A stretch of DNA of 14,507 bases from Synergistaceae bacterium (GCA_031290815.1 JAISLO010000283.1:1-14507); one strand, 5' to 3'. Counted from the stretch's first letter, positions 1 through 7,149 are shown. Numbers and translations are program-made. The notes: a model not told the origin generated them from the sequence alone.

Positions 1-1
1 G

Positions 2-61
2 CAGCGGCGGCAGTCGTCCTTCGCAAAAAGGACTGACCTGACTGAACAGCTCGAACACTAA
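2..61 (+). CDS. Possible C-terminal tail of a gene cut by the left edge
   Basis: The second forward frame is open from the window edge to a TAA at 59-61 and would encode a short hydrophilic tail ending in LTEQLEH. The other two forward frames close at 34-36 and 39-41, so the reading frame cannot be decided from so little sequence. The only support is the strong terminator-like hairpin that follows at 94-131, which suggests that some rightward gene ends here. No function can be assigned. Confidence 0.15.
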   Translation, partial: QRRQSSFAKRTDLTEQLEH

Positions 62-93
62 GCAACTGTAGTCAATAGTTCCAATATGTAGTA

Positions 94-131
94 AGCGCCC
101 GCGCCCCTTGTATCTCAGGGGCGCGGGTGTT
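94..131 (+). terminator. GC-rich stem-loop, likely transcription terminator
   Basis: A perfect 10-bp inverted repeat (CCCGCGCCCC at 98-107 and GGGGCGCGGG at 118-127) encloses a 10-base loop. It can be extended outward to 94/131 with G-U pairs. The following bases (TGTTATGTTGGG) are only moderately T-rich, so it is a strong hairpin with a weak T tract. It would end transcription of whatever gene lies to the left and insulate the small-ORF/sbcDC block on its right. Confidence 0.5.
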
Positions 132-177
132 ATGTTGGGAAGCGTGATTAATCCTCGCCCTTTCAAATGATATGCGA

Positions 178-183
178 TATAAT
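178..183 (+). promoter_or_regulatory. Consensus -10 box (TATAAT) before the small-ORF leader
   Basis: A perfect TATAAT lies just after the terminator-like hairpin and about 80 bases before the 34-codon ORF. No recognisable TTGACA-like box is found 16-18 bases upstream (that stretch reads around TCGCCC), so it may be activator-dependent or fortuitous. Initiation near base 190 would start the transcript right at the first leader hairpin. It could also serve sbcDC, since no better promoter was seen between here and 584. Confidence 0.3.
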
Positions 184-192
184 ATCCCTCAG

Positions 193-257
193 CGAGGCCC
201 CGGAGAAACACAGCGGGGCTCGGGAGGAAGCCCCCAACAACGCGCAATAAAGGGGGT
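193..257 (+). promoter_or_regulatory. Two-hairpin leader that can mask a ribosome binding site
   Basis: The first hairpin pairs CGAGGCCCCG (193-202) with CGGGGCTCG (214-222); one G bulges out and the loop has 11 bases. The second pairs CCCCC (231-235) with GGGGG (252-256). That G run is the core of the Shine-Dalgarno sequence (AAAGGGGGTGG) lying 7 bases before the GTG at 264, so the second stem would hide the ribosome binding site. This architecture fits a translational switch or a phage/plasmid-type leader. It does not match any riboswitch class I can recognise. Pairing is seen in the sequence; regulation is inferred. Confidence 0.35.
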
Positions 258-263
258 GGAATC

Positions 264-368
264 GTGAGCAAAAAGAAGCCGAAAAAGAAATCCAAAAAGA
301 AAGGCCACCCACTGACATGGGCGGCTCTTTTGTGGAAAATCTTAAGGCTCCTTCTAAAACGGCCTTAA
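264..368 (+). CDS. Small lysine-rich peptide with hydrophobic tail (34 aa)
   Basis: The ORF opens with GTG, 7 bases after a strong GGGGG Shine-Dalgarno, and ends with TAA at 366-368. The product has an extremely basic N-terminal half (MSKKKPKKKSKKKGHP) followed by a hydrophobic and basic stretch (LTWAALLWKILRLLLKRP). The second half could form an amphipathic or membrane-binding helix, and the first half could bind nucleic acid or acidic lipid. I do not recognise a family. The strong ribosome binding site and the leader in front of it argue that it is translated. It overlaps, in another frame, the broken ORF starting at 317. It could be a regulatory leader peptide, a small membrane-active peptide, or chance. 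Confidence 0.35.
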   Translation: MSKKKPKKKSKKKGHPLTWAALLWKILRLLLKRP

Positions 369-568
369 CCAGGGTGTAAGTCCTGGTCGAGGACGAACTC
401 GACCGGGCATCCCGTAACCGGGGCCTTGCTTATTATAACATAAACCGCTCAAAGGCAAACCCAAAATCTCAACTCTCTCAAATTCGGGCTTACGAGGGAT
501 GGATATACCATGTTGAACACAATAAAAAGAATCCAAAGTTTGACAAACGCAATCGGGAAAACGATTGA
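317..568 (+). pseudogene. Broken small ORF with one in-frame TAA (about 83 codons)
   Basis: One frame runs from ATG at 317 to TGA at 566-568 and is interrupted only by TAA at 377-379. Before the stop it reads MGGSFVENLKAPSKTALTRV. After it come 62 codons beginning VLVEDELDRASRNRGLAYYN and ending FDKRNREND. The two halves join smoothly as hydrophilic, helix-like sequence, and the 62-codon part has no ATG, GTG or TTG of its own. A nonsense mutation in a small gene is therefore the simplest reading. No clear ribosome binding site precedes 317, and it overlaps the 34-codon ORF in another frame. I do not recognise the product. Alternatives are an assembly error at the stop, stop readthrough, or a chance open frame (a 62-codon open run is not rare). 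Confidence 0.3.
361..425 (+). other. Cluster of three hairpins closed by a GGCC stem
   Basis: GGCC at 361-364 can pair with GGCC at 422-425. Inside lie three consecutive hairpins: ACCAGG/CCTGGT (368-373 with 382-387, 8-base loop), GGTCGAG/CTCGACC (385-391 with 398-404, 6-base loop) and CGGG/CCCG (404-407 with 411-414, 3-base loop). The first two share bases 385-387 and so compete. The TAA of the broken ORF lies in the loop of the first hairpin. The arrangement resembles a cloverleaf but lacks tRNA hallmarks such as a TTC arm and a 7-bp acceptor stem. It is a candidate structured RNA or recoding/attenuation element; function is unknown. Confidence 0.25.
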
Positions 569-587
569 AGCAGGGGCGGCAGAATGA
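510..587 (+). CDS. 25-codon ORF overlapping the sbcD start (possible coupling leader)
   Basis: ATG at 510 opens a short frame (MLNTIKRIQSLTNAIGKTIE, then AGAAE) ending at TGA 585-587. That stop overlaps the sbcD ATG as ATGA, the same arrangement as the sbcD/sbcC junction. A GAGGG lies 11 bases upstream, which is a rather long spacing. If translated, it could couple ribosomes into sbcD. It overlaps the 62-codon half of the broken ORF in another frame, so at most one of the two is likely to be a real protein. No family recognised. Confidence 0.2.
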   Translation: MLNTIKRIQSLTNAIGKTIEAGAAE

Positions 588-1732
588 AATTCCTGCATTT
601 ATCCGACCTGCACATTGGGAAAAGCGTAAACGGTTTTTCAATGCTCGAAGAGCAGGTAAACGCTTTCCGGCAGGTTTACGATTACATCGATGCTGAACGT
701 CCAGACGCAGTCTTGATCGCTGGCGATGTTTACGACCGTTCCGTGCCTGGCGTCGAGGCGGTGCGCGTTTTTGACGACTTCCTGACGGAACTCGTCAATA
801 AGGATGTCGTCATTTTAATCGTCTCGGGCAATCACGACTCCCCCGAACGCATGAATTACGCCAGCCGATTGCTGACCGAAAAAAAGCTGTATATATGCGG
901 CGCGTTCGACGGCCAGCCGCAAAAGGTCACGCTCACCGATGAATATGGAGAAGTTGATTTCTGGCTGCTGCCGTTCATAAAGCCCTTATCCGTGCGGGGC
1001 ATGTTCGGCGAACGCGAGGCCGAAAGCTATACAGACGCTGTATCCGCCGCCTTGGGCGGAGCGGGCATAGATTACAACCGCCGCAACGTACTGGTCTCGC
1101 ACCAGTTTTATACAAAGACGGGGATCGAGCCGATTCGTTCCGAATCGGAGTCCAACCCCGTGGGCGGACTTGACGCGGTCGACGCGGGCGTGATCGAGAG
1201 ATTTGATTACGCCGCGCTCGGTCACCTGCACGGATCGCAAACTCTCGGCTCGGAGCATATTCGTTATGCGGGCTCACCTGTGAAATATTCGTTCTCAGAA
1301 TGCCGCCAGAAGAAATCCGTCACTCTCATAGAGCTGAAGGCGAAGGGCGGCGTCAGCGTCACGGACTTGCCGCTTGCGCCAATTCACGATATGCGCGAGA
1401 TAAAAGGCGAACTCCTGGCGCTGACCAGCAAGGAGATAGTCGAATCGGCGGACAAGGACGATTATCTGCGCGTAATTCTCACGGACGAGGGAGAAATCAT
1501 AGACGCGTTCGGAAAAATTCGCAGCGTTTATCCTAATGTGATGGCTCTGCAAATTGAAAATTCGCATACAAGCATTGACCGTTCGGAGATCATCGCCGAT
1601 TCCGAAGGCATTTCCGCTCTGTCGCCATACGAACTCTTCAGCGAGTTCTTCCTGCGCGTAAACGGAAGCACGCTCAGTGAATCTCAAATCGAAATAGTCA
1701 GAACTCTGCTGGAAACGGAGAACTCCCTATGA
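584..1732 (+). CDS. sbcD: SbcD nuclease subunit of the SbcCD exonuclease complex
   Basis: This is the Mre11-type metallophosphoesterase that, with SbcC, degrades and cleaves hairpin and double-strand DNA ends during repair of replication-generated structures in the cytoplasm. The phosphoesterase motifs are all visible: SDLHIGK (D8, H10), GDVYDR (D48), SGNHDS (N83, H84), VSHQF (H174) and LGHLHG (H215, H217), which bind the two catalytic metal ions. The length of 382 residues is normal for the family, with a C-terminal SbcC-binding part after about residue 280. The ATG is preceded by GGGG at 573-576, 7 bases upstream, which fixes the start. The stop overlaps the sbcC start as ATGA, so the subunits are translationally coupled. 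Confidence 0.97.
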   Translation: MKFLHLSDLHIGKSVNGFSMLEEQVNAFRQVYDYIDAERPDAVLIAGDVYDRSVPGVEAVRVFDDFLTELVNKDVVILIVSGNHDSPERMNYASRLLTEKKLYICGAFDGQPQKVTLTDEYGEVDFWLLPFIKPLSVRGMFGEREAESYTDAVSAALGGAGIDYNRRNVLVSHQFYTKTGIEPIRSESESNPVGGLDAVDAGVIERFDYAALGHLHGSQTLGSEHIRYAGSPVKYSFSECRQKKSVTLIELKAKGGVSVTDLPLAPIHDMREIKGELLALTSKEIVESADKDDYLRVILTDEGEIIDAFGKIRSVYPNVMALQIENSHTSIDRSEIIADSEGISALSPYELFSEFFLRVNGSTLSESQIEIVRTLLETENSL

Positions 1733-4700
1733 AACCTCTAAAACTCACAATGAGCGCGTTCGGCTCCTATGCGGGTACGGAGAATATCGACTTCACGAAG
1801 CTCGGCGCAAATGGATTATACCTTGTCACCGGTGAAACCGGCTCCGGTAAGACGACCATTTTTGACGCCATCAGCTATGCCCTGTTTGGCGAAACTAGCG
1901 GCAACGATCGCCTCGCAAATATGATGCACAGCGATTATGCAAACGTCAAGGATAAAACTTTTGTGGAACTCGAGTTTGTCGCAAGCGGAGCCCAATATAA
2001 AATCCGGCGCGAAATTGTGTTGCACATATCGCGAAAGACCGGGGAAGTAAGCCATACGACCGGGGTCGCGCTGACTCTTCCCGATGGTACCATCATTGAC
2101 CGCGACCGTGATGTGAGAGCAAAGATAACCGAGGCTGTCGGTCTTGACCGCGATCAATTCGCTCAAATTATAATGATAGCGCAGAATGATTTTCTGCGTT
2201 TCCTGAAAAGCGACACCAAGGGCCGCGTTGAGATCCTGCGCCGTATATTTGGCACGGAAAAACTGCAAAAATTTCAAGACGACTTGAAGCTATTGGCTTC
2301 CGCAAAGAAAAATGAATACGACATCATAGTCGGCACTTTTACCGCGAACGACGTCGATGTGCACAATCGCGCGGCTGTGTTTGCCGAATGGGGAGCGCGG
2401 ATCGGCGCATCGAAATCAGAACTCGCCGTTGCCGAGAGGACGATGAGCGAAAACGATGAATCCTTTGCCAGACTTACGGCCGACATAGCCACAGCCGAGA
2501 TTCTCGCCAAGGCATTTGACGAGCTGACGACACAGCGGGCCAATCTGGTAAAACACCTCGGGCAAGCCGAAGAAATCACAGCATTGCGCGAACGTCAAAA
2601 ACTCGGAGAGAAATCCCTGCGTCACGTCAAACCATTGGCCGATAAGTCATCCGAAGCTAAAACCGCCCACGGGAAAGCTGCCGAGGAGTTATCGGAAGCA
2701 ATCGCCGCCGCCGAAACCGCGCAAACCTCCTTCGAGGCGGCTAAGAAATCCGTCTCCGAACTGCCTGACCTCGAAGCCGCGCAAGAGGCGCATACTGAGC
2801 TGTCTCGCCAAACCGATGAAGCCGCGAACAGGTTCAAGGCTATAACATCTCTCAAAGCTGATTCAGACGTCATAGCCGGAAAGAAAAAATTACTTGATGA
2901 GATAAAGCGGGAGTTATCCGAACTGGAGACAGCTATCGCCGCTCTGCCGTCCCTGAGCGAGGCGCAGGAAGAACTTACCAGGCTGAATAACAGCCTCGCC
3001 TCCGAACTGGAGAGGCTCGACACTGTTGAAAAGCTGTCCGGCGGCTTTGCGGAGATAACGTCCAAGCGCAAAGCGCTGACCGCCCAGCAAGCGGAATTTG
3101 AGAAACTTAACGATGAATTTAAGTTGAAAGACACAAAATACAGAGCATTATATGACCGGTTTCTAAGCGGCCAGGCGGGCATTTTGGCCCGAACCCTCGC
3201 CGACGGCGAACCCTGCCCCGTCTGCGGTTCGAGGGAACATCCCGCCCCTGCGGCTGCGGCGGATGAGGATATAAGTGAGAGCAAACTCAAAAAATTGAAC
3301 GCCGACGCTGAGATGGCAAAGGCGGCGCTCGAGGATTGCGGCACAAAATGTGCCGCGGCCCGCGCTGAAATCGTTACGCTTGCGAGCAGATTCAATGAAG
3401 ACGCTGAGAGCATTATCCCTGATTTCAGAGCCGATGACGCCGGTTCAATGCTTTCAGCGGCAAGGACTGAACTGCACGGCCTGGTCGATTCTCTGACGAC
3501 AAGTGCGGCAAATGCTCAAAGGTCATTTGACGAGCTGAAGGACACCACTGAAAAGAAGATTTCCCGGCGTGACAAGCTCAAGCCTGAATCTGGCGAGCTA
3601 AGCGCTGAGATTGCGACGTTGACTGAGCGTTTCATAAGAGAACTCGGAGAGCACATTCCAGGTGTAACGTATGATACCGCTGGTTCGGAGCTGTCCGGGC
3701 TGCTTGAGGCGGCTGAAGAGCTCTCATCGAATTTGTCCGCGCGGCAGGCTGAGAGCAAAAAGTCTCTCGCAAAACTCAAATCGGACTCAGATGCGGCGAA
3801 GAAAGCGCTCGCGGACAGCGATAAAACCCTTGAAGCGGCAAATGCCCTCGCCAGCGAACGCAGACAGCGTGAGGCCATCCTGATGAACCAGAGAAATGAT
3901 GCGCTTGCCGCATTTGAATCCTCACTTCGCGAAAACGACTTTTCCGACGAGTCCGCCTATTCTGCCGCGCTCGTCTCAGAAAATGAATTGTCGGAATGGG
4001 CGAAGGAAATCGCAAAATATGAAGAAACCGGCAAGCAGGTTGGTCGCGATATTAAACGCCTGGAATCGGAAACCGCCGGCAAAAGCCGCCCTGATTTAGA
4101 AAAGCTGGACGGCGAAGTCAATGCTGTTAAGGCTGTGGGAGCGGAACTGACCGCAAAACGCGATGCCCTTATAGCCCAAATCAACGAGACAACCCGCAAG
4201 CTGAATATCCTCAGGGATGCGGCGCAAAGTCTCGCCAAGGCTGAAAAGGAGTATCTGGACGTTGGCAGCCTTTCAATCGCCGCAAACGGCAAACTGAACT
4301 TCGAAACCTACGCGCAGACGGCGTATTTTGAACGCGTACTGGCTGCGGCAAACAAGCGGCTGAAGCTCATGAGCCAGAGTCGTTATACACTGTTGCGCAA
4401 GGCGGATTCAAGCGACAGGCGCAAGTCCACGGGGCTTGAACTTGAAATCCTCGACAGCTTTACCGGAAAGGCGCGTTCCGCGAACAGCCTTTCCGGCGGT
4501 GAGTCGTTCATGGCGTCGCTGTCGTTGGCCCTCGGCCTGTCGGACGTAGTACAGCACAGCGCCGGAGGCGTTCACCTCGATGCGATGTTCATTGACGAGG
4601 GCTTCGGCTCGCTCGATGCCGACACTCTCGACCTGGCAGTACGAACGCTAGCGGAGATGGCGGGAACGAACCGCATAATCGGCATTATCTCCCATGTTGC

Positions 4701-4779
4701 GGAACTGCGCGAACGTATAGACACTCAAATAAGAGTCGAGAAAACACAAAAGGGAAGCAAGATTTCACTCGCGGTATAG
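1729..4779 (+). CDS. sbcC: SbcC ATPase subunit of the SbcCD exonuclease complex
   Basis: This is the Rad50-like SMC-type ATPase that clamps DNA and drives SbcD nuclease activity. The N-terminal lobe has Walker A GETGSGKTT (residues 35-43, K41) and a Q-loop region around AQNDFLRFLKS. Long alanine/glutamate/lysine-rich coiled coils fill roughly residues 180-870, split by the zinc hook CPVCGSREHP with Cys496 and Cys499. The C-terminal lobe has the ABC signature LSGGESF (921-927), Walker B MFIDEGFGSLDAD (D956, E957) and a switch histidine in ISHVAELRERI. The length of 1016 residues is typical. The gene starts at the ATGA overlap with sbcD. All catalytic elements are intact, so the complex should be active. 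Confidence 0.97.
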   Translation: MKPLKLTMSAFGSYAGTENIDFTKLGANGLYLVTGETGSGKTTIFDAISYALFGETSGNDRLANMMHSDYANVKDKTFVELEFVASGAQYKIRREIVLHISRKTGEVSHTTGVALTLPDGTIIDRDRDVRAKITEAVGLDRDQFAQIIMIAQNDFLRFLKSDTKGRVEILRRIFGTEKLQKFQDDLKLLASAKKNEYDIIVGTFTANDVDVHNRAAVFAEWGARIGASKSELAVAERTMSENDESFARLTADIATAEILAKAFDELTTQRANLVKHLGQAEEITALRERQKLGEKSLRHVKPLADKSSEAKTAHGKAAEELSEAIAAAETAQTSFEAAKKSVSELPDLEAAQEAHTELSRQTDEAANRFKAITSLKADSDVIAGKKKLLDEIKRELSELETAIAALPSLSEAQEELTRLNNSLASELERLDTVEKLSGGFAEITSKRKALTAQQAEFEKLNDEFKLKDTKYRALYDRFLSGQAGILARTLADGEPCPVCGSREHPAPAAAADEDISESKLKKLNADAEMAKAALEDCGTKCAAARAEIVTLASRFNEDAESIIPDFRADDAGSMLSAARTELHGLVDSLTTSAANAQRSFDELKDTTEKKISRRDKLKPESGELSAEIATLTERFIRELGEHIPGVTYDTAGSELSGLLEAAEELSSNLSARQAESKKSLAKLKSDSDAAKKALADSDKTLEAANALASERRQREAILMNQRNDALAAFESSLRENDFSDESAYSAALVSENELSEWAKEIAKYEETGKQVGRDIKRLESETAGKSRPDLEKLDGEVNAVKAVGAELTAKRDALIAQINETTRKLNILRDAAQSLAKAEKEYLDVGSLSIAANGKLNFETYAQTAYFERVLAAANKRLKLMSQSRYTLLRKADSSDRRKSTGLELEILDSFTGKARSANSLSGGESFMASLSLALGLSDVVQHSAGGVHLDAMFIDEGFGSLDADTLDLAVRTLAEMAGTNRIIGIISHVAELRERIDTQIRVEKTQKGSKISLAV

Positions 4780-4920
4780 ATGATTACGCACGGACACTAC
4801 CGCTTTGAAACACGGGAAGACCATATCAGGCGAACCAGGCGGTTTTATGGGGAAAAAATACAGGACAAACGCATCAGACGCCGCAGGGCATTGCTGTTAC
4901 CATACGTTAAGCGGTTCTGA
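4780..4920 (+). CDS. Small arginine-rich ORF directly after sbcC (46 aa)
   Basis: ATG at 4780 is the base next to the sbcC TAG, and the frame runs to TGA at 4918-4920. The product begins MITHGHYRFETREDHIRRTR and ends RRRRALLLPYVKRF. It is strongly basic, with no transmembrane helix and no Cys, which suggests a nucleic-acid-binding peptide if it is made. There is no clear Shine-Dalgarno, so translation would depend on termination-reinitiation from sbcC. Its 3' end lies within the long stem-loop at 4868-4926, which argues either for a chance ORF or for a gene carrying its own terminator. I do not recognise a family. Confidence 0.3.
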   Translation: MITHGHYRFETREDHIRRTRRFYGEKIQDKRIRRRRALLLPYVKRF

Positions 4921-4926
4921 TGCGTT
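4868..4926. terminator. Long stem-loop at the sbcC / EF-G-like convergent junction
   Basis: AACGCATCAG (4868-4877) and CTGATGCGTT (4917-4926) are a perfect 10-bp inverted repeat, extended by A4878-T4916. After a small internal loop a second stem follows, CCGC (4881-4884) with GCGG (4911-4914). The apical loop is about 26 bases. On the - strand the stem is followed by a T run (complement of 4853-4858), so it could end leftward transcription from the EF-G-like gene. On the + strand no T run follows. A folding computation and 3'-end mapping would decide its direction. Confidence 0.35.
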
Positions 4927-4972
4927 CGCCCTGAAAAAACATTATGAACGCGCAAAAACAGTTTAAATCGAC

Positions 4973-4990
4973 AACAGTGGTTCCGCTGTT
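4973..4990 (-). terminator. Short hairpin downstream of the EF-G-like gene
   Basis: AACAGTGG (4973-4980) can pair with CCGCTGTT (4983-4990), eight pairs including one G-U, with a very tight loop. On the - strand it lies about 45 bases after the EF-G-like stop and is followed by GATTT and later a TTTTT run. It is a plausible but weak terminator. The rest of 4927-5032 contains no gene I can support. Confidence 0.25.
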
Positions 4991-5032
4991 TCTCAAGACC
5001 AGCGCAGTTACTGTTTGAACGTCTTATTCTTT

Positions 5033-7123
5033 TTATTCTTCCTCGTCGGCGACCTTCTCCGCCGCGTCTATCACCTTTTTGGCGATGTCCGGCGGGACTT
5101 CCTCGTAATGGGAGGATTCCATGGAGAAGGTTCCCCTGCCTGACGTCAGCGAGCGAAGTATTATGGCGTAGCGGAAAAGCTCCGCCTGCGGACACTGAGC
5201 TCTCACAACCTGCAGCCTGCCCTCCGGGTCGATGCCCAGGATTCTGCCCCTTCTGCTGTTCAAGTCTCCCATTACGTCGCCTACGGCATCCTCCGGAACG
5301 GTCACGAAGATGTTCATGATAGGCTCGATGAGTATCGGCGACGCGTCCGCAAACGCCTTCTTGAAGGCCATGGACGCCGCTATTTTAAACGCCATCTCCG
5401 AACTGTCCACATCATGGTATGAACCGTCGAATATGGCGCAGTTGAAGTCGACGGCCGGATATCCGGCTATGACACCTTTTTGAGCGGCCTCGCGCAGGCC
5501 CTTCTCGGAGGCGGGGATGAAGTTCTTCGGCACGACGCCGCCGACCACTTTATCCTCGAAGGTTATTCCGCTCCCTCGCTCTCTCGGGGAGAGTTCGAAG
5601 TGTACGTCGCCGTACTGCCCTCTGCCGCCGGTCTGTTTTTTGTATTTTCCCTGGGCCTTTGCGGTCTTCTTTATCGTCTCCCTGTAAGCTACCTTAGGCA
5701 CCTTCGTATCGAGATCGACCTTGTAGCGGTCCTTGATACGGGACAGCGCAACGTCTAGGTGCATGTCGCCCATGCCGGAGAGTATGGAGTCGCCGGTGTC
5801 CTGATACTTGGCGAACTTGAGTGTCATGTCCTCCTCCAGGATCTTCCTCACGGCATTGCCGAGCTTGTCCTCGTCCGCCCTGCTCTTGGGGAATATGGCC
5901 AGGCTGTAGACGGGCTTGGGCAGCTTTATCGGAGGAAAGCGATTGTCCTGGCCCTTAACGGACAGGGTATCGGCGACGGTTGTGCTGTCGAGCTTAGGTA
6001 TCGCTGCTATGTCCCCGACGATTATCTCCTTAGAATCCGTGCCCTCCTTGCCCCTCATCACGCGGAACGAGCTGATCCTCTCCTCGACGCCCTTTGTCAC
6101 GTTGTATATCATTTGATCGGAGCGGAGCTGGCCGGAGAAGGCCCTTATGAACGAGAGCTTCCCGACATACGGATCGACCATGACCTTGAAGCAGAGTGAC
6201 ATGAACGGGGCGTTTATATCCGGTGCTATTTCGATGACCTCGTCCGCGTCTCCCTTCACGGCATTGCGCGGCGGCATGTCGAGCGGAGACGGAAAATAAC
6301 GGCAGATCGCGTCCAAAATCTGGACGACTCCGATGTTTGGCAGGCTGGCGGCCGGTATGACCGGAAATACCATGCGGGATATCACGGCCTTCCTGAGCGC
6401 AGTCTCCAACTCCTCTTCGGAGAGGGTCTCCCCGTCGAGATAGCGCATCATCAGGTCGTCGTCCGCTTCAACGATTCGCTCGATCAACTCGTCGCGCGCC
6501 GCGCTGACCGCGTCGGCCATCTCCGCCGGGACGTCCCCTTCGGCGAAGTCCTTTGTACCGTCGCCCTTGTAGGTATATGATCTGCCGGTCAGGACATTGA
6601 CGAGCCCCTTGAAGGATGCTTCCCCTCCGATCGGCAGGTACAGCGGGAGCGCCTTGTTCGTGAGCCCCCCCTGAATGTCGCTCACTGCGTTCTCGAAGTT
6701 AGCGTGTTCCTTGTCCATCCTGCTTATATAGAACATCGTGGCGACTTTGAACTCCTCCGAGAACTCCCAAACCTTGCGAGTCTGCACCTCAACGCCGGAC
6801 GACGCGTTCACGGCCACGATCGCGGCGTCGACGACCCTCATCGCGGCTCGCTGTTCGAAGTAGAAGTCCGAAAAACCAGGGGTATCCAGAAGGTGTATCG
6901 TGCGTCCCTTGTAAGAGAACGAGGAAAGTGAGCTGTTTATCGAGATGGAGCGCTTCTGCTCCTCCGGGTCGAAGTCTGAAACTGTGTTCTTATCATCGAC
7001 CTTTCCCATCCTCGTGATGACACCGCTGTCAAACAGCATGGCCTCCGTAAGCGACGTCTTTCCCGCGCCTCCGTGCGACACGAGCGCCAGTGTGCGAATA
7101 TCCTCCGGTTTCCGATTCCCCAT
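5033..7123 (-). CDS. EF-G-like translational GTPase (EF-G2 / FusA2 type paralogue)
   Basis: A full-length EF-G-type GTPase with G domain, domain II, domain III, domain IV (GGVVPKNFIPASEKGLREA) and domain V, ending in an acidic tail. G1 is HGGAGKTS (17-24) and G3 is DTPGF (80-84). Canonical EF-G has DTPGH here, and the missing His is the residue that activates GTP hydrolysis. G2 reads KRSISI where EF-G has RGITI, and G4 reads SRMD where EF-G has NKMD. These changes place it in the divergent EF-G-like group found as a second copy in many bacteria, not the main translocase; its physiological role is not settled. A start nine bases further upstream (7132) is possible, but it sits one base from the GAGGAGG box. 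The ATG at 7121-7123 has a 10-base spacing and is preferred (696 aa). Confidence 0.93.
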   Translation of the reverse strand: MGNRKPEDIRTLALVSHGGAGKTSLTEAMLFDSGVITRMGKVDDKNTVSDFDPEEQKRSISINSSLSSFSYKGRTIHLLDTPGFSDFYFEQRAAMRVVDAAIVAVNASSGVEVQTRKVWEFSEEFKVATMFYISRMDKEHANFENAVSDIQGGLTNKALPLYLPIGGEASFKGLVNVLTGRSYTYKGDGTKDFAEGDVPAEMADAVSAARDELIERIVEADDDLMMRYLDGETLSEEELETALRKAVISRMVFPVIPAASLPNIGVVQILDAICRYFPSPLDMPPRNAVKGDADEVIEIAPDINAPFMSLCFKVMVDPYVGKLSFIRAFSGQLRSDQMIYNVTKGVEERISSFRVMRGKEGTDSKEIIVGDIAAIPKLDSTTVADTLSVKGQDNRFPPIKLPKPVYSLAIFPKSRADEDKLGNAVRKILEEDMTLKFAKYQDTGDSILSGMGDMHLDVALSRIKDRYKVDLDTKVPKVAYRETIKKTAKAQGKYKKQTGGRGQYGDVHFELSPRERGSGITFEDKVVGGVVPKNFIPASEKGLREAAQKGVIAGYPAVDFNCAIFDGSYHDVDSSEMAFKIAASMAFKKAFADASPILIEPIMNIFVTVPEDAVGDVMGDLNSRRGRILGIDPEGRLQVVRAQCPQAELFRYAIILRSLTSGRGTFSMESSHYEEVPPDIAKKVIDAAEKVADEEE

Positions 7124-7133
7124 GTACCCCATT

Positions 7134-7139
7134 CCTCCT
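7134..7139 (-). promoter_or_regulatory. Ribosome binding site deciding the EF-G-like start
   Basis: The - strand reads GAGGAGGAATGGGGTACATG. AGGAGG at 7139-7134 lies 1 base before the first ATG (7132) and 10 bases before the second (7123). The first spacing is too short for efficient initiation, so the protein most likely starts MGNRKPED. Confidence 0.6.
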
Positions 7140-7149
7140 CAAAAACTGT

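Noticed and set aside
361..425. tRNA-like cloverleaf
   Set aside because: Three hairpins and a closing stem are present, but there is no T-arm consensus, no 7-bp acceptor stem and no sensible anticodon arm.
354..641. 95-codon open frame on the - strand over the sbcD start
   Set aside because: It overlaps the start of sbcD and the small + strand ORFs and has no ribosome binding site or recognisable domain. It contains several cysteines, but no spacing that suggests a metal site.
2622..3413. 263-codon open frame on the - strand
   Set aside because: Antisense to the sbcC coiled coil. Its Ser/Ala richness is the mirror of the Glu/Ala/Lys codons of the real gene.
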